IMG/VR virus record: IMGVR_UViG_3300033064_006098
Coordinates: 1 to 27,432 of that record
Origin: a virus
Direction: 5' to 3' (one strand)
Length of the DNA stretch: 27,432 nt
Below the pieces are notes generated by a model. The model had not been told where the DNA came from, ran no database searches, and saw only the letters and a program-made list of their open reading frames with translations. Both the position numbers and the translations under genes were made by a program. Every line of letters starts with the position of its first letter. Position 1 is the first letter of the stretch. Of the stretch, positions 1 to 9,100 are shown one piece after another.

Positions 1-3
1 AAA

Positions 4-399
4 ATGCTTTATCGTCAGGAAGATATTGTACTTGTGATGTCCAGACCGGATGTCCCGCCATCGGAAGAAGAAGTAAAGATATGTCATGAGGCGGTGTTGT
101 TTGGGATGCCGTTATCCAATAAGGCAGTGGCTGGAAACAGCATATTTATAGCTATAACCTGTGCCGACTTATTCGGTGTACGCATTGAGAGAATACAACA
201 AGCTATTTCTAAGGAAGTCCCAGCAGAAGCGATCCAACATGCAGTAACATTGTTCAAATCCGAAGACCCCTTACATTGGTCAGCCGCAGAAGCAACATTG
301 AGGCAATGGGAAAGTCCGTATGGAACACGAAAGAAGATAGAACCTGGTGGGCAAATGTTTATTCCGGAGATAACCTCTGGAAAGAAAAAGCAGAAATAA
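4..399 (+). CDS. Hypothetical protein, possibly 5'-truncated
   Basis: A 131-residue protein whose first ATG lies three bases from the window edge, so the true start may be upstream. It has no signal peptide and no membrane segment. The middle is a mixed hydrophobic/helical stretch (residues about 25-95) and the C-terminus is basic (ending GKKKQK). I do not recognise the family. It is the first gene of a head-gene run (connector-like, beta-helix, TerS-like, TerL), so a virion or packaging role is possible by position only. A 59-base gap without a gene follows. The frame is supported by codon-like composition and the lack of any competing long frame; the opposite-strand frame looks like a shadow. 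Confidence 0.6.
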   Translation: MLYRQEDIVLVMSRPDVPPSEEEVKICHEAVLFGMPLSNKAVAGNSIFIAITCADLFGVRIERIQQAISKEVPAEAIQHAVTLFKSEDPLHWSAAEATLRQWESPYGTRKKIEPGGQMFIPEITSGKKKQK

Positions 400-458
400 T
401 CAATGGGCATTTCAATTATGTGGTAACAAAAACAGTGCCTTGATGTTATGCTATATGT

Positions 459-800
459 ATGGCAACATACACAACTGCGGCTTTAGTTCGCAAGACAGTG
501 GAAAACATAGATGCGTCCTTACTAGATGCTGACATTGATGCGTTTATAGAAGAAGCCGAATCTATCGTAGATTGTGTTATGGGGATGAGCTTTATAACCT
601 CCTTTGATGCAACTAAACATGGAATTTTGCGTGCTGCAGCTAACAAATGGGCAGCTATCTGTTGTACTGCGTTCAACCCAAGCGATTTTGAATCTATAGG
701 AGAATGGAGTGAAATGGTCAATTTGCTATGGGATCAATGGGGTATGGCATTAGACTACCTTACACTAGATGCTATAGTTCGCTACCTGGAATCCTTATGA
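459..800 (+). CDS. Head-tail connector-like (gp6-type) small virion protein
   Basis: A 113-residue, mostly helical protein. The N-terminus (MATYTTAALVRKTVENIDAS) followed by an acidic DADIDAFIEEAE segment resembles gp6-like head-tail connector/adaptor proteins. These typically begin 'YTT...VR' and have a 'SDADIDxFIxxAE' helix before a helical bundle. The rest (residues 50-110) is amphipathic helix with several Cys and Trp residues. Connector proteins of this type form a ring below the portal and bind the neck. Its stop overlaps the ATG of the next gene (ATGA), so the two are probably translationally coupled. No clear Shine-Dalgarno is visible. The match is by sequence pattern and neighbourhood, not by a search, and lying upstream of terminase is not the usual place for a connector. 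Confidence 0.5.
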   Translation: MATYTTAALVRKTVENIDASLLDADIDAFIEEAESIVDCVMGMSFITSFDATKHGILRAAANKWAAICCTAFNPSDFESIGEWSEMVNLLWDQWGMALDYLTLDAIVRYLESL

Positions 801-1702
801 AAAATCATCCTATTAAAGGTATACGTGGGATACGCGGTCTTAGAAGCGAAATAGTCAATGACAAAATTAGATACACCCGTGCAGCTTCATTATCGTTTCC
901 TGATATGGTCAAGCACGCAAACTATTTCCCAACTATACTAACTGTTGGAATATATGGTGGAGAACAGTTCAGAACTATCGCTAATGCCTTAACTTCAATT
1001 AAAGATTCAGCCTCTAATAAATGGTATCTTGTAATGTTATCGGGAGGCACATTTAACGAAAATATCACAATCCCCCCATATGTTGTGTTAAAAGGGAATC
1101 ACGCAGCGCAAATAACAGGAACTATTACTATTAGCGGTAATGCTGTGTTAGATTCCGTGAAGGTGAATGCAACAACAGCAATCTCAATACCAGGTGATAT
1201 TCAATTAGATTTATGGGACTGTGATATTACAGGGGCGTGGAATGTGACTGACTCCACAATTACTTGCCATCAATTAGCTGGTGTCGGTGATTTGACATTT
1301 CAAGGTGATTCTTATGTTCATATCTGGGATTCTGAGTTAGTTTCTACAATGACTAAAACTGATGCCGGAATCTGGAATGTCGGCATTTATTACTCTCGAA
1401 TAGTAGGTCGTATTTATGCTGTGAATGCGACAAGCCAATTAATTATAACGAACACTGCAATATGGCGCCTTACCCCTGGTGCTGCAATTGAACTTGAGGC
1501 TGGAATAGCAAACTCATATGTTAGAATGCGGTATTCCACATTACAGACCCAGGCGGGTGGTAATACAATTGAGGTATCAGGTGGAATTGGCAACTTAGAT
1601 GTCTGGACTGCTTTTAATGCTCTTGCAGGGTGGTATGGGGCACAAGTAAACGAGAATATTGCAATCCCTTATAATTTAATAGATGCGGGGTTTACATTAT
1701 GA
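797..1702 (+). CDS. Beta-helix-like virion protein
   Basis: A 301-residue protein. I chose the ATG at 797 (MKNHPIKGIRGI) because it overlaps the previous stop as ATGA; an upstream in-frame ATG at 728 lies wholly inside the previous gene. From residue about 75 on, the protein is short beta strands alternating with turns. It contains a 'GGTFNENITIPPYVVLKG' stretch typical of pectate-lyase/pectinesterase-like right-handed beta-helices (compare 'GxYxENVxIPxxVxLxG'). Rungs of about 20-25 residues rich in I/V/T/N/G follow. No catalytic residues were identified, so I call the fold and not an enzyme. In phages such proteins are usually fibres, spikes or decoration. Here it sits directly before the terminase genes and overlaps the next gene by ATGA. 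Confidence 0.6.
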   Translation: MKNHPIKGIRGIRGLRSEIVNDKIRYTRAASLSFPDMVKHANYFPTILTVGIYGGEQFRTIANALTSIKDSASNKWYLVMLSGGTFNENITIPPYVVLKGNHAAQITGTITISGNAVLDSVKVNATTAISIPGDIQLDLWDCDITGAWNVTDSTITCHQLAGVGDLTFQGDSYVHIWDSELVSTMTKTDAGIWNVGIYYSRIVGRIYAVNATSQLIITNTAIWRLTPGAAIELEAGIANSYVRMRYSTLQTQAGGNTIEVSGGIGNLDVWTAFNALAGWYGAQVNENIAIPYNLIDAGFTL

Positions 1703-1989
1703 ACCAATTAAATTTTTTGCCAACAGATGATGCGGAAAAAGAAGATTCAATAGTTTCAATGGTGGAAGAGAAATGCAGAGATTCAGCTCTAAGGTGCGCG
1801 CAAATTCTTATCGAAATGGCAATAGGTGAGCGGGAAACAAACAAGGAGTTGCGTCTTGCTTGTTGTGACGTGTTAAACATTGCATATAGAACAAAATTCA
1901 GGAGCAGTGGAAGACCCAAAACACATCAAGGTAATGCAGATAATGATGATAAAGCGATGTATGCTAATTTGATGAAGACACTGCAATAA
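1699..1989 (+). CDS. Small helical protein, candidate terminase small subunit
   Basis: A 96-residue helical protein overlapping the upstream stop (ATGA) and ending 15 bases before TerL. Residues about 28-75 (helical, with 'LRLACCDVLNIAYRTKFRSSGRPK') resemble the 'RxxAAxxILDRxxGKPxQ' pattern of one group of small-terminase-like proteins. These carry a helix pair, then a basic Gly-Arg-Pro-Lys end. No clear DNA-binding helix-turn-helix is visible at the N-terminus, which is acidic. The position immediately before terL and the size fit a small terminase subunit (genome recognition for packaging). The sequence evidence is weak; it could equally be an unrelated small head protein. Confidence 0.4.
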   Translation: MNQLNFLPTDDAEKEDSIVSMVEEKCRDSALRCAQILIEMAIGERETNKELRLACCDVLNIAYRTKFRSSGRPKTHQGNADNDDKAMYANLMKTLQ

Positions 1990-2004
1990 AAAACATTTCA
2001 AATC

Positions 2005-3480
2005 ATGAAAATTGACTTAATAAAAACACAGCGGGAATTTGCAAAATGTGCAAAGGATATTTTTTACTTTGCCACGCATTACGTCTATACATTTGACCAG
2101 AGCAAAGGGCAGAAGTCACTTGTACCTGAGTGGGAATATGTTGAGATGGTATTAAATGAGATAGCTGAACCAGGTGACTTGTATTTAGAGAAATCAAGAG
2201 ACATGATGGTTTCTTGGACGGTGATGGTATATTTTATTCATTCAATGTTGTTTAATGAGAACTGGGCTGGATTTGCCATTTCAAGAAAACAAGCTGAAGT
2301 GGATGATGGTGGAGATAATAGCACACCTGAATCTTTGTTCGGACGGATTAAGTTTATGTGGTCAAACCTGCCATTCTGGATGAAACCCAACTTCACATTT
2401 TCTCTCCTGAAAATCAAAAATCAAGATACTGATTCGTATTGTACAGGTGAATCAGCCAATCCAAACAGCGGTCGGAATGTTGCATGTACATTCAAATTCT
2501 GTGATGAGTTTGCCTTCTTACCTTTAAATGACCAGGAAACTATTAATCAAGCTATGCGGTATGGTTCATATAAAACGTTACTTTACGTCACAACAGCTAA
2601 AGCTGGCACACTTGCAGAGAGAATAAGCAGAGAGGGAATGGGATTCAAGAAGATACAGGTCCCCTGGTATCTACGTCCTGATAAAGACAAGGCATGGTAC
2701 GAGAAGAAAAGTGCAGGTGCTTCAGGGAATGAAGTGGCTGAGGAATTAGACATTAGTTATGCACCGAAGGGATCTGAAAGAGTGGTCGCCCAATACTGGA
2801 ATGAATCAGAAGATATTCTTGCCCCAGAGGACATTCCACAAATCGCACAGTTTGAACGCGTGGCTTGTGGATTAGATTATGGTTTCATCCGTACAGCAGT
2901 AGAACTGGGGGGGCTTTATCAAGGCGTCTGGTATATTTTCCATGAGATATACGATTTTGAAAAAACACCTGAAGAAGTGACAGCTTTGATTGACCATTTG
3001 AGACGAACCTATGGGGTGGATTTCCCCGTGTTCTGTGGCAAAGACAGACCTGATCTCCTGAAGTCATTGCTATTAGGTGGTTTTGTTGTTACTGGATTCC
3101 AGGAACCCGTTGGGGTTCGCATGGGAACTATTGTTTCTATTTTTAAGACAAAACGAATCAAGGTTATCAGCACTGCAACTGGATTATTAACTGAGATACC
3201 TCGCTATCGCAGGCACAAAGAAGGCGGCATCTTAACAGATGCGCCTCACCGTCATGATGTTGACGAGGCAATGGATGCTATTGGGTATTTGCTCATGGGG
3301 GCTGGTGAACATGCAAATGCGGGTGAATGGGAGAGTGACTGGGATACAGACCCTTACCAGTTGCAAGAGACTTCTGGGAGAGACTGGGCATCTGAAGACT
3401 GGGAGGATGCTAGCCGTTACCGTCATAATAAATTCCGGTGGACTTATGATTATAGCCGGATAAGAGAAAGGTTGACTTAA
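2005..3480 (+). CDS. terL: Terminase large subunit (packaging ATPase-nuclease)
   Basis: A 491-residue protein of usual TerL length. It pumps genomic DNA into the prohead through the portal and cuts it. ATPase domain: a variant Walker A at K63-S-R-D-M-M-V-S70 (classic 'EKSRxMxVSW'), Walker B at F165-C-D167-E168, and the coupling motif around L193-Y-V-T-T. The RNase H-like nuclease domain has candidate metal-binding acids at D291 (GLDYG), D347 (GKDRPD) and D420/D424 in HDVDEAMDAIGY near the C-terminus. All key motifs look intact. The ATG at 2005 follows a 15-base gap with no strong Shine-Dalgarno, so it may be read by coupling. Its TAA shares a base with the ATG of the portal gene (TAATG). Confidence 0.95.
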   Translation: MKIDLIKTQREFAKCAKDIFYFATHYVYTFDQSKGQKSLVPEWEYVEMVLNEIAEPGDLYLEKSRDMMVSWTVMVYFIHSMLFNENWAGFAISRKQAEVDDGGDNSTPESLFGRIKFMWSNLPFWMKPNFTFSLLKIKNQDTDSYCTGESANPNSGRNVACTFKFCDEFAFLPLNDQETINQAMRYGSYKTLLYVTTAKAGTLAERISREGMGFKKIQVPWYLRPDKDKAWYEKKSAGASGNEVAEELDISYAPKGSERVVAQYWNESEDILAPEDIPQIAQFERVACGLDYGFIRTAVELGGLYQGVWYIFHEIYDFEKTPEEVTALIDHLRRTYGVDFPVFCGKDRPDLLKSLLLGGFVVTGFQEPVGVRMGTIVSIFKTKRIKVISTATGLLTEIPRYRRHKEGGILTDAPHRHDVDEAMDAIGYLLMGAGEHANAGEWESDWDTDPYQLQETSGRDWASEDWEDASRYRHNKFRWTYDYSRIRERLT

Positions 3481-4925
3481 TGCCTGAACTCTGGGTACCA
3501 AATAAGTATAGAGACGCATATCAACATCTCCATCGTAAATTAGAAACTGAAAGAGCACAAATGGGGACAGAAGAAACATGGATGCTAGATAATGAGAGTG
3601 AGGATGCAGTAGACCACTATTTATTGTCACAGAAACTAAAGGAATCGAATGTCTATTCATCCAGCACTTCATCATCGCTTTGGACAGAATTAGGCGGGAC
3701 TAAAGAATGGGAGTTATCCGATGGTGAACGACGGACTCTTCAAGTACAGTGCTTGAAGTTGTACCACCTAAATGCGTTTGCCGGCAGTATCATTGATAAG
3801 TATAGTTTCTATGTTATGGGAGATGAAGGACTCCAAGTAAACTGGGCGAATGAGGCAGCGACTGATTGGTGGGATATGTTAGTGAGGCGAAATAAATGGA
3901 TAGGGCTAACAAAGGACATCTGCCAGGTAACTTTTATTACGGGCGAATGTTACGGCATCTCATTCCCGCTCATTGACCCAGAAGCTGAGATGCAAAAGAA
4001 AAAGTTGGATATTATTCAAGTAATCCCGACTGAGATAACAAAAATACACACCAGTAACAATGACCGTAGAGTGATTACAGGTTATGAAAGAGATACAGGG
4101 AGTATATTTCATCCTCAAGATGTAACCCATTTCAAGATACGTGCTGTTGGAGGTGCTCTCCACGGGAGACCAATTCTTGAAAGAGTGCTGCATCCGTTAG
4201 TGATGTATGATGACTGGTTAATTTCCCTTGTACAACTTGCCCGTACACGCTCACGAATCCCGCTTATCAGATACCGAAGTGGGTTAAAAAAATCAAGTAT
4301 TCCTATAAAATCCTTGCCAGAAAGTGGTGCTGTTATTGATGCTCATGAAGGTATTGAACGGTGGGAGTTTCCAACAATGAATATTAGCGCAGGAGATTCT
4401 GCTCAAGTAGGATTAGAAATAAAGCAATACATTGCATCAGGAGTTAATCTGCCGGGATATATGGTATTTGGCGAAGGAGGTTCCAGTGGTGTTATTGAGG
4501 CAACCCCACTAACATTATTTCAAAGCTTGCAAGGGATCTTTCGCGAATATTTCGATGAACTCATCCGCGAGATGATGCCATCAGAAATCAAGCAGGAAAT
4601 ACCTACTCTTACATTCCCGTTAGTCGATTTACGGAATTTCGCTGAGAAATCACGCGCTGTGACTAATGAAGTTTCATCAGGATTAAGGTCAAAACGGTCA
4701 GCGCAACTCATGTTAGGGCTAGATCCTGAAGAGGAAGACCTGTGGATGAGAAAAGAATTAGGACTTGAGGATGAAGACCTCGGCATGCTTCCTGAAGGGA
4801 TGCTAAAGAAAATAGTTGATTCAGTTCTATTTCATGCTCCCGCAATTAGAAAAGGGGTACTAAACAATCCGTTTTTAGAGAGATTAGTCGAGATATTTGA
4901 TCAACGCGGGATTTTAAATAATTAA
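3480..4925 (+). CDS. Portal protein
   Basis: A 481-residue phage portal, the dodecameric DNA gate at the capsid vertex and docking site of the terminase. It shows the usual order. A mixed N-terminal wing with 'LNAFAGSIIDKYSFYVMGDEGL' comes first. The beta-rich centre reads 'IQVIPTEITKI' and 'HFKIRAVGGALHGRPILERV'. A helical stem/crown region carries 'IASGVNLPGYMVFGEGGSSGVIEATPLTL', very typical of this portal group. The C-terminus (residues about 400-481) is helical and acidic. It starts at the TAATG overlap with terL. There is no fused MuF domain, and the gene after the portal that often encodes MuF is absent here; small paralogues and the ligase block follow. Confidence 0.92.
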   Translation: MPELWVPNKYRDAYQHLHRKLETERAQMGTEETWMLDNESEDAVDHYLLSQKLKESNVYSSSTSSSLWTELGGTKEWELSDGERRTLQVQCLKLYHLNAFAGSIIDKYSFYVMGDEGLQVNWANEAATDWWDMLVRRNKWIGLTKDICQVTFITGECYGISFPLIDPEAEMQKKKLDIIQVIPTEITKIHTSNNDRRVITGYERDTGSIFHPQDVTHFKIRAVGGALHGRPILERVLHPLVMYDDWLISLVQLARTRSRIPLIRYRSGLKKSSIPIKSLPESGAVIDAHEGIERWEFPTMNISAGDSAQVGLEIKQYIASGVNLPGYMVFGEGGSSGVIEATPLTLFQSLQGIFREYFDELIREMMPSEIKQEIPTLTFPLVDLRNFAEKSRAVTNEVSSGLRSKRSAQLMLGLDPEEEDLWMRKELGLEDEDLGMLPEGMLKKIVDSVLFHAPAIRKGVLNNPFLERLVEIFDQRGILNN

Positions 4926-4944
4926 AGCAAAGTAGGAGGGAAAC

Positions 4945-5295
4945 ATGATTCGTTCAGAAGAATTAAGAGCTAATGCTACCATTATTGCGATAGGTCCTGT
5001 AATTCCTAACCGTGATATAATTGATACTGCTGCTACAATTATGGCGCGTATTATAGGTGATGCTACTCGCATAAAATCCTCATCACCAGTTGTTGAACTT
5101 ACAGGAGAGAATTATCGTATCGTTGTACGAGTAAGTGGGCTATCTGCATCCTATGTTAGTTCATGGTCACCAGATTTGGCTGCTCAAGTTGCACTTGACT
5201 TTGAAGCAGAGGCGATTCAGTGGAATTGTAACATTGCTGCAGATATAACTTTATCTTCATATCAACGCTCTGCTGCAAATTATAGCGAGCGATGA
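4945..5295 (+). CDS. Small tandem-family protein 1 (unknown function)
   Basis: A 116-residue protein with a strong Shine-Dalgarno (TAGGAGGG at 4933-4940) four bases before the ATG. It is preceded by a short gap after the portal. It shares with the next two genes an N-terminal strand followed by a 'GxVIPNxxxxxxxxA' motif (here GPVIPNRDIIDTAA), a helix, and a final strand with alternating hydrophobic residues, so it looks like a distant member of the same family. No signal peptide and no membrane segment. Size and position suggest a minor virion or assembly protein, but no function can be assigned. The stop overlaps an ATG at 5292 that I did not use as the next start. Confidence 0.75.
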   Translation: MIRSEELRANATIIAIGPVIPNRDIIDTAATIMARIIGDATRIKSSSPVVELTGENYRIVVRVSGLSASYVSSWSPDLAAQVALDFEAEAIQWNCNIAADITLSSYQRSAANYSER

Positions 5296-5318
5296 ATTTC
5301 TATTTTGGAAGGATTACA

Positions 5319-5726
5319 ATGTTAAACAAAATTAGAGTCAAAGAGATATTGGAACGGGAGTTTAGAATTGCAATCACAGGGAACGTTATACCAGACCCTG
5401 CTGGAACTGTAGCTAATGATGCAGCAGTTGCTGCCAGGCGTGTTTTCCGGGAGCAAATACTAAAAATGTTTGAGGTTAGTCTTTTGCCATCACGCATAGA
5501 TGCTAATGAAAGGAGAGGAACATTTGGTTTAATCATGACAGCAACAGCATTTCATGACTCTCCCCAAAGCATAAGAAGAGGCATCGCTGCTGAATTAGCA
5601 CAGAATATTGCCGAGGATATAAAATTAGGTTCCACAGATCCTTTTAGTAAGATGATTACAAGGGCAATAATAAAGGTAGATATTAACTTCACTTTTGAAG
5701 AAGAAGTTAGTGCCAAAGTACCATAG
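5319..5726 (+). CDS. Small tandem-family protein 2 (unknown function)
   Basis: A 135-residue protein. I place the start at the ATG at 5319 (MLNKIRVKEIL) because GGAAGG at 5307-5312 is well placed before it. The alternative ATG at 5292 overlaps the previous gene and has no such site. It is clearly paralogous to the following gene. Shared landmarks in the same order are 'F-x-I', 'GNVIPDPAG' versus 'GRVIPNPGE', 'GTFGL' versus 'GTFAL', 'F-x-D-(S/T)-P-x-S-(I/V)', 'I-A-A-(E/D)', and a closing 'IIKVDINFTFEEE' versus 'FIKITIKFIFDEH'. The predicted alpha/beta fold has no recognisable catalytic motif. The function is unknown. Confidence 0.75.
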   Translation: MLNKIRVKEILEREFRIAITGNVIPDPAGTVANDAAVAARRVFREQILKMFEVSLLPSRIDANERRGTFGLIMTATAFHDSPQSIRRGIAAELAQNIAEDIKLGSTDPFSKMITRAIIKVDINFTFEEEVSAKVP

Positions 5727-5749
5727 TTAAGCAAGAAGGGAGTGTATAA

Positions 5750-6154
5750 ATGAAAGCTAAAGTCATGGAAAGATTTGAGATAGATTTTAATATTGGAATA
5801 GCTGGGAGAGTCATACCCAATCCTGGTGAAAAACCAGCGCAACTTGCAACGCAAAGCATGAAAATGGTTTTTCGCACTATAGTAGAGGAAACCTTCGCAG
5901 GAATCACGCTTCCTACTTATGCGCCCAGATATGATGAAAGTGAAGGAACATTTGCCTTGACCTTCCGTCCTCCTGTGTTTGAAGATACACCTGAATCTGT
6001 TAAGCAAGAAATTGCCGCCGATATGATGCGCAAGATTGTCGAAGCTGTAAGGTCGGGAGCTATAGACCCCAATACTTTGTTAATCACTACTGGGTTTATA
6101 AAGATAACAATTAAATTCATTTTCGATGAACATGAAGAAGTTACCATCAGATAA
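5750..6154 (+). CDS. Small tandem-family protein 3 (unknown function)
   Basis: A 134-residue paralogue of the preceding gene, with conserved 'GRVIPNPGE' near residue 24, 'EGTFAL' near residue 67 and a C-terminal hydrophobic strand 'FIKITIKFIF'. The Shine-Dalgarno AAGGGAG lies at 5736-5742, seven bases from the ATG. The stop is two bases from the start of the giant ligase gene, whose own ribosome site is weak, so this gene probably drives its translation by coupling. Whether the product works with the ligase proteins or with the portal is unknown. Confidence 0.78.
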   Translation: MKAKVMERFEIDFNIGIAGRVIPNPGEKPAQLATQSMKMVFRTIVEETFAGITLPTYAPRYDESEGTFALTFRPPVFEDTPESVKQEIAADMMRKIVEAVRSGAIDPNTLLITTGFIKITIKFIFDEHEEVTIR

Positions 6155-6156
6155 GA

Positions 6157-9100
6157 ATGAATATCACAACAAATTACAATACTAAATTAGAATGGTTCAC
6201 GCAATCGCTCCAGCTTGATAGTACAAGTGTGGGAACATATCTATTTACAGAAAACATCTCCCTGAATGTAAAACCAGCAATTCTTCAAATCTCAGGTGAA
6301 ATGGAATTAGTTTTACAATGCAGAATTCAAGGCAGTACTTCATTGCAAGAAGCAATGGATGTCGCATCCCAAACTCTACAGAAGCTAAATGTGAAACCCA
6401 TCACTGATAATGATAGTGTTGCCTATGATGGATTCTTGTGTTCAACTATAGCTCAGTATTACTTCTTCTGTTCACCTGATTTACCCGATGGGGCAAATAC
6501 ATCTTTTGCTATGTCAGCTTTCCAGAATCTGCCTGTAATTGGTGAACTTCCCGAATTGCTACCATTAAGTCCCTCTGGACATATCGAAGGTGATGAGATA
6601 CAGGTTAACGAATTCTTATCTCATATTAGGCCATTCATCATAAAAAAGGATTGGATTACTCTTGTAGGCGGGTTAGCAGCTAATGAACATACAAGAAATG
6701 ATATTGATATTGTAGTAGCAGAGATGTCACCTGAACAATTGGAGAAAACAGCACGGTTCAGGTTTCTAAGAGGAATGCCTGACTATCTTGCACACAGAAT
6801 ATCATTCTTGCCGCAGAATAATATTAAGGGACCGATAACGTCTTATTATCCATTGGGTGATTTAGTATTCCTACCAAACGAGATATTCAGGAGGGTGGCA
6901 ATGTCACATACATCAGATATCCAGACAACATCACTGCCCTTGTTTACCGTTAATGGCAAACAAGCAACACGACTGACCGGCGCCACAGGCTTACTGGGAA
7001 AAGATGCTACGATTAATGAGATAAAAGAGACACCAGAGGACTACCTTGAGAAATCAGTGAAAATCACAGATACGAAAGCCCTGAATGATGATCACAGGCT
7101 ACTTCATTTATGGGCTGTACAAAAAGACAGAAGACCCGATGGTTGGACTGACGACATTATTAAGGATGCGCATAATAAAGTGGTGGCAAGATTGAAAGAA
7201 TTGTTTGCTAAAGATGGCAAGAAATACAATCATAAATCGCCGATGAAATTTACAAATGAATCGCTTGATATCACATCTCAAATGGACGAGTTATCCAACT
7301 GGGTATCAAATACGCTAAAAGGCAAATGTACGCAAGAAGATGACGGCATTTTTGTGTTCCCATCATGGGAAAATGCAAAGTATATCTTTATGGCTTTCCC
7401 TGTGATTCTATATAACATTGGTGATGCCTATTCATCGGTTCTGGCTTGCGAGGGCTGGATACTCTCAAAAGATTACCAGCTATTAGCTGATGAGTTAGCA
7501 TTACTTTCAGCTAATGAAACCCTGGATGCACTTCAAGTTCACCCTTTTTGCGATTCTGATTCTGGGGGATTGGAACACTTCCTAATTCCCTGCCAAAATG
7601 GTCATCGTTTCTACTGCTCTCCTGATTTTCCAGCGGGTTGGAATGCCAATCATATTTTGCCACCTTCAGGTCAACTTAATAAAGTAATTGAACAATTAAG
7701 GGCAGCGCCTAAGAATATTGAGCAACAAGCCAAACAAACACAACGTGAAGATAGAATCTCTATCTCGCGGATGTTCTATCCTATGAAACCAGTTCGCGGG
7801 GCTTCCATGGGCGAACCTCAAACGATAGAGAACTTTATGCGCTTGATTGAAAAAGAAGCTTACCCTTGCCTGACTTCAAAAAAGTTTGACGGGAACACTA
7901 TGATTATATTCAAACTCGCAGATGAAGTCAGAATTTATTCCGACGATGGCAGAAATAATACGAGTAAGTTACCATCTTTGGTAAGTGAGATTGTGAAATA
8001 TTCTGTGACCTCTTTTATTGCACTCGCTGAACTTGAACTATGGGTCGATGGAGTACATTACCCGCGCGAATCCGTCAGGCAAGCGATGTCATCACGTCCT
8101 CAATATGAACCGCATCTATCAGCCAATATTTTTGAGTTAGTTTATGTCAATGGACGTGACTTACATAAATACAATGCTTTCAAACGTCATTCAGTTGCAA
8201 AGCAGGTTTTTGCGCATTTGCCCCCCGCTGAAGTTGCAGCAGGAGAGAATAGAGTGGCATTGGCGACACAGTACCCTGTGCGCAATCGGAGAGAATTAAG
8301 GGAGCAAATTGACAAGTTGTCTAATTTATCAGGGTCAGAAGGAATTGTTATGAAAAAGGGTGATTACTCACTTGATGGGCGTGCTACATCTAAACAGGCA
8401 ATTAAATATCACAAATCGGCTGTTAGCAATGTTATGATAATGAATTCTACACTTACAAAAAATGGTACCTATGTATACGAATTAGGATTGTTAGCAAGTG
8501 GTCCTTCAGGTTCTCCGTCTCAACCACAGCAAGAAATAGAAGGCATTGGTTTTGTCATAACAGTTGGCAAAACTTTTGCAACAAAACGGAAAGTTGATAT
8601 AGGACAAGTAGTGAAACTCAGTTTTGAGACTCTTAACTTCATTACACGAAATGAAGAAAGTTACAAGCTGACTTTATGGGTACCTATGCTTCTAAACCGA
8701 ACTAATGAGAAGCTAAACAGTACAGGTGATGCAATCGTGATAGCACGCAATGCTGGTGTTCTACAAGAAAAGTGGGTAGTTGGTCAGGAAATCTATTATG
8801 ATAAAGCTAAAGTGCCAAAAGTTAAGACAAAATCGGAAGCCAATAAGATTACTATAAAGCAAATCAGTGAAGATGTTGAAACATTTGCAGCAAGTTTCAT
8901 TCAACGCGCAGATGACGGGAAATGGCTCAAGAAGATTCAAGAGAAACTCGGATTAGAAAAATCATCTCTTGGTGGATGTGACGGGCTTCATCTTACGATT
9001 GCGTTGTATAAACAGGTGAGTAGTTTAGATGTAATTGAAGATGTTACAAAGAAATTGGAAAACATCAAGCCGTTTGATTTTGTTGTTGATAAGATAGAAT

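Noticed and set aside
5552-6007. 151-codon minus-strand frame across the tandem small genes
   Set aside because: It spans two supported + strand genes with good ribosome sites and has no ribosome site or recognisable protein of its own.
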